In this document: positions 60,613-64,000 of the stretch, one piece after another
How the letters are laid out: each line of letters opens with the position of its first letter
How positions within the stretch are numbered: position 1 is the stretch's first letter
Position numbers and translations under genes: made by a program
From: Chitinophaga eiseniae
GTDB lineage: Bacteria; Bacteroidota; Bacteroidia; Chitinophagales; Chitinophagaceae
NCBI RefSeq assembly: GCF_900167135.1
Contig: NZ_FUWZ01000003.1
Coordinates: forward strand, 1,054,001 to 1,118,000
Reading direction: 5' to 3'
Length of the DNA stretch: 64,000 nucleotides
The notes under the pieces: generated by a model
Database searches by the model: none
Told to the model about the DNA's origin: nothing
What the model saw: the letters and a program-made list of their open reading frames with translations, nothing else

Positions 60613-62337
60613 ATGGATATAAATATTCAAAACAAAGTATCGCAGTGGCTCAACGGTAACTATGACGCCGAAACCATTGCCACACTGAAAAAGATGCAGG
60701 AAGGCAACCCCGATGACCTTAATGATGCTTTTTATCGTAATCTCGAGTTTGGTACCGGTGGACTGAGAGGAATTATGGGCGTAGGTACCAACCGCATGAA
60801 TAAATATACCGTCGGCATGGCCACTCAGGGCTTTGCCAACTATCTTAAAAAGACCTTTGAAGGCGAGGTAAAAGTGGCCATCGCGCATGACAGCCGCAAC
60901 AATTCCCGCTTTTTTGCCGAAACCGTTGCCAATGTGTTTGCGGCCAACGGCATTAAAGTCTTTCTGTTCGAAAGCCTCCGCCCTACGCCGGAGCTTTCTT
61001 TTACCATCCGTCACCTGCAGTGCCAGGGTGGCGTGGTGCTCACCGCCTCCCATAACCCGAAAGAATACAACGGCTATAAAGCTTACTGGAACGACGGCGC
61101 CCAGCTGGTGCCCCCGCACGACAAGAACGTGATCCGGGAAGTGGAGAGCATCCTCTCCCCCGACGACGTGAAATGGAGCGGCGGCGAAGCCAACATCACC
61201 CTCATCGGCAAGGAAGTGGACGAAGCTTACCTGAAAGAGTTACAGGGCCTGTCCATCAACCCGGAAATCAACAAACAACAGCACGACCTGAAGATCGTGT
61301 ATACGCCTATCCACGGCACCGGCATCACCATGGTACCGGAAATACTGCAGCGCTTCGGTTTCACCAACGTTAACGTGGTGGAAGAACAGGCGACACCGAA
61401 CGGTAATTTCCCCACGGTGGTGTATCCCAACCCCGAAGAGTCTGAAGCCATGAACCTGGGCCTGAAGAAGGCCAAAGAACTGGATGCGGACATCCTGCTG
61501 GGCACTGACCCGGACGCAGACCGTGTAGGCATTGCCGTAAAAGACCTCAAAGGCCAGTGGGTATTGCTGAATGGTAACCAGACCGGCGTACTGCTGTTCA
61601 ACTATATCGTGGAAGGCCGCCGCAGGAAAGGATTGCAGCAACCGAACGACTATATCGCCAAAACCGTGGTGACCTCCGACCTGATCGATGTATTCGCTGC
61701 CAAAAACGATATCAACTGCTATAATACCCTCACCGGCTTCAAATGGATCGCTGACCTGATCCGCCGTAAAGAGCCACAGGAAACCTTTATCTGCGGCGGG
61801 GAAGAATCATATGGTTATATGATCGGCAACAATATCCGCGACAAGGACGCCATCTCTTCTGTGGCCATGATCTGCGAAATGGCAGCTTATGCCCGCAGCC
61901 AGGGCAAGTCCTTGTTTGAACTGCTGGTGAACGTCTATCAACAGTATGGTTACTATAAAGAACACCTGATCTCCATCACTAAAAAAGGAATGAAAGGCGC
62001 CGATGAAATTGCCGAGATGATGCGGGGCTATCGTGAGAACCCGCCGGCCACCATCAACGGCTCTCCGGTGGTGACGCTGTACGATTATCAGCTGCAACAG
62101 GTAAAAGACATCCAATCCGGCGAAATCAAACCGCTGGACCTGCCCAAATCCAATGTGCTGCAGTTTGTACTGGCCGATGGCAGCAAGATCTCTGCCCGCC
62201 CATCCGGTACCGAACCTAAGATCAAGTTCTATTTCAGCGTAAACGCGCCGCTGGACAGTGCCGCCAGCTATGATGCCGTTACCGCCGATCTTGACAAAAA
62301 AATCGAAGGTATCATCAACGACATGCAGTTGAAATAA
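60613..62337 (+). CDS. Phosphohexomutase (phosphoglucomutase/phosphomannomutase family)
   Basis: A 574-residue alpha-D-phosphohexomutase that moves phosphate between positions 1 and 6 of a hexose, with a glucose or mannose phosphate as likely substrate. Domain 1 has FGTGGLRGIMGVGTNRMN (about 46-63) and the active Ser146 in TASHNPKEYNGYK. Domain 2 has the metal loop GTDPDADRVGIA (about 298-309), and domain 3 GGEESYGYMIGN (about 396-407) for sugar choice. The C-terminal domain has RPSGTEPKIKFYF (about 533-545) for phosphate. Length fits the large bacterial type. ATG at 60613 is taken because the 31 preceding in-frame residues lack homology features. Confidence 0.94.
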   Translation: MDINIQNKVSQWLNGNYDAETIATLKKMQEGNPDDLNDAFYRNLEFGTGGLRGIMGVGTNRMNKYTVGMATQGFANYLKKTFEGEVKVAIAHDSRNNSRFFAETVANVFAANGIKVFLFESLRPTPELSFTIRHLQCQGGVVLTASHNPKEYNGYKAYWNDGAQLVPPHDKNVIREVESILSPDDVKWSGGEANITLIGKEVDEAYLKELQGLSINPEINKQQHDLKIVYTPIHGTGITMVPEILQRFGFTNVNVVEEQATPNGNFPTVVYPNPEESEAMNLGLKKAKELDADILLGTDPDADRVGIAVKDLKGQWVLLNGNQTGVLLFNYIVEGRRRKGLQQPNDYIAKTVVTSDLIDVFAAKNDINCYNTLTGFKWIADLIRRKEPQETFICGGEESYGYMIGNNIRDKDAISSVAMICEMAAYARSQGKSLFELLVNVYQQYGYYKEHLISITKKGMKGADEIAEMMRGYRENPPATINGSPVVTLYDYQLQQVKDIQSGEIKPLDLPKSNVLQFVLADGSKISARPSGTEPKIKFYFSVNAPLDSAASYDAVTADLDKKIEGIINDMQLK

Positions 62338-62360
62338 TAAAACATCTTCCTATCACAACA

Positions 62361-63344
62361 TTGAAAGAGAATACTGCCCGGTTAACCTCCCTCTCCCACG
62401 GGGGAGGCCTCCTGGCGGGAATCTTCCTGGTCCTGTTGAATTCCCTGACTGCACCGGCCCAACAAAAGCCCCCCTTTTTCTCCTTACCCGATACGACCGT
62501 CAAAGAAAGAGTATGGATGCTCTCCGGCACCACCGCCGTTGTTTACGGCAGCAGCCTGACAGTGCTCAGCAGCGCCTGGTACAAAGGTTATTCCCGCTCT
62601 TCTTTCCACTTCTTTAACGACGCACGCGAATGGAACCAGATGGACAAAGCCGGACATATTTTTGCCGCTTACCTTGAAGGTAAATACAGCCGTGAAATGT
62701 GGCGATGGTCCGGTCTTCCGCGTAAGCAACAGATCTGGATCGGGGGCCTCAGCGGCTTCGCTTACCAGTCGGTGATAGAAGTACTGGACGGGTTCTCTTA
62801 TAAATGGGGCTTTTCGTGGAGCGATATGGGCGCCAATGCCATCGGCTCCGCTCTGCTGATCAGCCAGGAATTGGCCTGGGACGAGCAACGGATACAGCTT
62901 AAGTTCTCTTCCCATCCTAAAAGTTATCCCGAAGGACCAGTGCGGGAGAAAGCGGACCAGCTTTTTGGCCACACATTCTGGGAAAGAACGCTGAAAGATT
63001 ATAATGCACAAACGTACTGGGTTTCTGTCAACCTGTATTCTTTTCATAAAAACTCCACATGGCTGCCCCGCTGGCTGAATATGGCCGTGGGATACGGTGC
63101 AGAAGGGATGTATGGAGGGCGTGATAATACCTGGACGGACGCACATGGGCAGCACCACGACTACAACCAGGTGCGCCGGATACGACAGTTCTACCTGTCG
63201 CCGGATGTTGATTTCACCAGGATCCGTACCCGTAAAAAAGGCGTCAGGGTATTGTTCCAGGTACTGAATATGATGAAGTTTCCCGCTCCTGCCCTTGAAA
63301 TCAATTCACAAGGCGGCGTGAAACTGCATCCTGTTTATTTTTAA
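62361..63344 (+). CDS. DUF2279 family protein (YfiM-like)
   Basis: A 327-residue exported protein. A TTG start at 62361 gives a good signal peptide (about 1-34, GLLAGIFLVLLNSLTAPAQ); there is no earlier ATG. The DUF2279 region follows (about 55-160) with NQMDKAGHIFAAYLEGKYSREMWR and WIGGLSGFAYQSVIEVLDGFS, in which DKAGH is the family motif. The remaining part may be another membrane-associated domain. YfiM homologues are outer-membrane or periplasmic lipoproteins of unknown function, but no lipobox is visible here. It begins 23 bp after the mutase stop and is probably cotranscribed. Confidence 0.85.
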   Translation: MKENTARLTSLSHGGGLLAGIFLVLLNSLTAPAQQKPPFFSLPDTTVKERVWMLSGTTAVVYGSSLTVLSSAWYKGYSRSSFHFFNDAREWNQMDKAGHIFAAYLEGKYSREMWRWSGLPRKQQIWIGGLSGFAYQSVIEVLDGFSYKWGFSWSDMGANAIGSALLISQELAWDEQRIQLKFSSHPKSYPEGPVREKADQLFGHTFWERTLKDYNAQTYWVSVNLYSFHKNSTWLPRWLNMAVGYGAEGMYGGRDNTWTDAHGQHHDYNQVRRIRQFYLSPDVDFTRIRTRKKGVRVLFQVLNMMKFPAPALEINSQGGVKLHPVYF

Positions 63345-63353
63345 CGGAAAAGC

Positions 63354-63851
63354 TTATTCAAAATAAGCAGCGATAATATCTTCTCCCTGCATTTCCACCA
63401 ATACCATGTCCTGCAAGGTGGTGGCCAGAGAATAGCCTACAAAGTCGACCGACAGCGGGAAAGATTTGTGCCGGCGGTCTACCAGCACAGCTGTCTGTAT
63501 TTTCTTCGGAAGATAAGCCAGTAGGGGCTTCAGCGCATAAAGCATGGTACGGCCGGAGTTGGCCACGTCGTCTACCACAACGACTACCTTATCATTAAAG
63601 TCAATGTCTTCAGAAACTTTTACTTCATCCGGATGTTGTTTGTCCAGGTGCAGGGAAATAATGCTTGTTTTCAACGGAGAGATCTGTTCCAGTACAGCCG
63701 CTATTTTACGGGCCACGACCATGCCTCTGTCCCAGATACCGGCAAGGATGATGTCTGTACCGTCGCTGTTCAGTTCATAGATCTCATAAGCGATCCGCTC
63801 AATCTTTTTCTGGATGATATCCTGTGTAAGAATAATGTTCCTGCTTTCCAT
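63354..63851 (-). CDS. Phosphoribosyltransferase family protein (PyrR-like)
   Basis: A 165-residue type I phosphoribosyltransferase. The PRPP-binding loop VVVVVDDVANSGRTMLYAL (about 89-107) has the two acidic residues and the GRT turn. The N-terminal part ILTQDIIQKKIERIAYEIYE resembles PyrR and hypoxanthine/uracil-type enzymes. AVLVDRRHKSFPLSVDFVGYS (about 121-141) is the PyrR-like segment. It could be a uracil phosphoribosyltransferase or a regulator; the neighbouring genes do not decide. It is convergent with the DUF2279 gene, with 9 bp between stops. Confidence 0.9.
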   Translation of the reverse strand: MESRNIILTQDIIQKKIERIAYEIYELNSDGTDIILAGIWDRGMVVARKIAAVLEQISPLKTSIISLHLDKQHPDEVKVSEDIDFNDKVVVVVDDVANSGRTMLYALKPLLAYLPKKIQTAVLVDRRHKSFPLSVDFVGYSLATTLQDMVLVEMQGEDIIAAYFE

Positions 63852-63960
63852 AGGCGCAAATGTAAGAAGATCAATTATAGGAAGATGCTTTTAATAAAAA
63901 TTTCCCCTTCAAAAGCCGGGAACCAAAAAAGACATAAATTAGGGAGTCAAATCTAAGATA

Positions 63961-64000
63961 ATGCGAATTGTACAAGAGTTACTGTTTATTATTGCCTTCG
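63961..64000 (+). CDS. N-terminal fragment of a membrane protein (partial; extends beyond window)
   Basis: Only the first 13 residues are present: ATG at 63961, then MRIVQELLFIIAF in an open frame to the right edge. The hydrophobic start suggests a membrane-anchored protein; (Fe-S)-binding electron-transfer proteins of this group begin similarly, but 13 residues cannot establish that. The preceding gap 63852-63960 has no clear promoter motif. Confidence 0.4.
   Translation, partial: MRIVQELLFIIAF

Noticed and set aside
1..64000. CRISPR array, IS element or prophage
   Set aside because: No regularly spaced identical repeats with unique spacers, no transposase, integrase or phage structural genes found in any frame.

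Overview
The window looks like a chromosomal segment of a Bacteroidota member, most probably Chitinophaga or a close relative in the Chitinophagaceae. The evidence is a sigma / FecR anti-sigma / SusC cassette, several other TonB-dependent outer-membrane proteins, the Bacteroidota -7 promoter motif TAnnTTTG upstream of many genes, almost no Shine-Dalgarno sequences, and typical family proteins (DUF2911, HI0933 flavoprotein, DinB, AraC with a DUF6597-like N-terminus). No phage, IS element, CRISPR array or large island is visible. Most of it is ordinary chromosomal housekeeping and envelope biology.

Layout. 1-4026 (minus strand): ECF sigma factor, a 45-residue RiPP/lanthipeptide-like ORF with its own terminator, a seven-unit tandem repeat, a FecR anti-sigma factor and the N-terminal half of a SusC receptor with a signalling (STN) domain. 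4228-12221: MBL hydrolase, P1B-4 metal ATPase, two DinB-fold proteins, MgtA magnesium ATPase and a lipoprotein. 12361-21945: HxlR and AraC regulators, two MacB/FtsX-type permeases, an S41 peptidase homologue that seems to lack its catalytic segment, a GNAT enzyme, a TPR-like protein and a short FecR-like protein. 22687-28704: response regulator, histidine kinase, TonB receptor and LTA-synthase-type phosphotransferase. 28889-31387: hybrid histidine kinase.

31406-42868: bioA, DUF2911, two SRPBCC proteins, an orphan ABC-2 permease, sppA, folK, deoxynucleoside kinase, HI0933 flavoprotein and a plug-only TonB-type protein. 43049-47423 (minus strand): aspartase, Dcu transporter and porin, which together form a C4-dicarboxylate/aspartate module. 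47559-53101: lipase, an unknown protein, a MocR regulator divergent from an AhpD-like/GNAT pair, and a 401-residue protein of unknown function. 53565-64000: tRNA-His, DUF445 protein, two tandem CarboxypepD-reg/TonB beta-barrel receptors, pcm, phosphohexomutase, DUF2279 protein, a phosphoribosyltransferase and the start of a further gene.

Two signals stand out. First, four copies of a 120-168 bp nested-palindrome element with conserved ends C(A/T)CGCAAAG...CTTTGCG(A/T)G sit at gene ends (32677, 38291, 42870, 49236). In three cases they supply the last codons and stop of the neighbouring gene, always in the same reading frame. Second, a lanthipeptide-like precursor ORF sits between the sigma and anti-sigma genes with no modification enzymes nearby.
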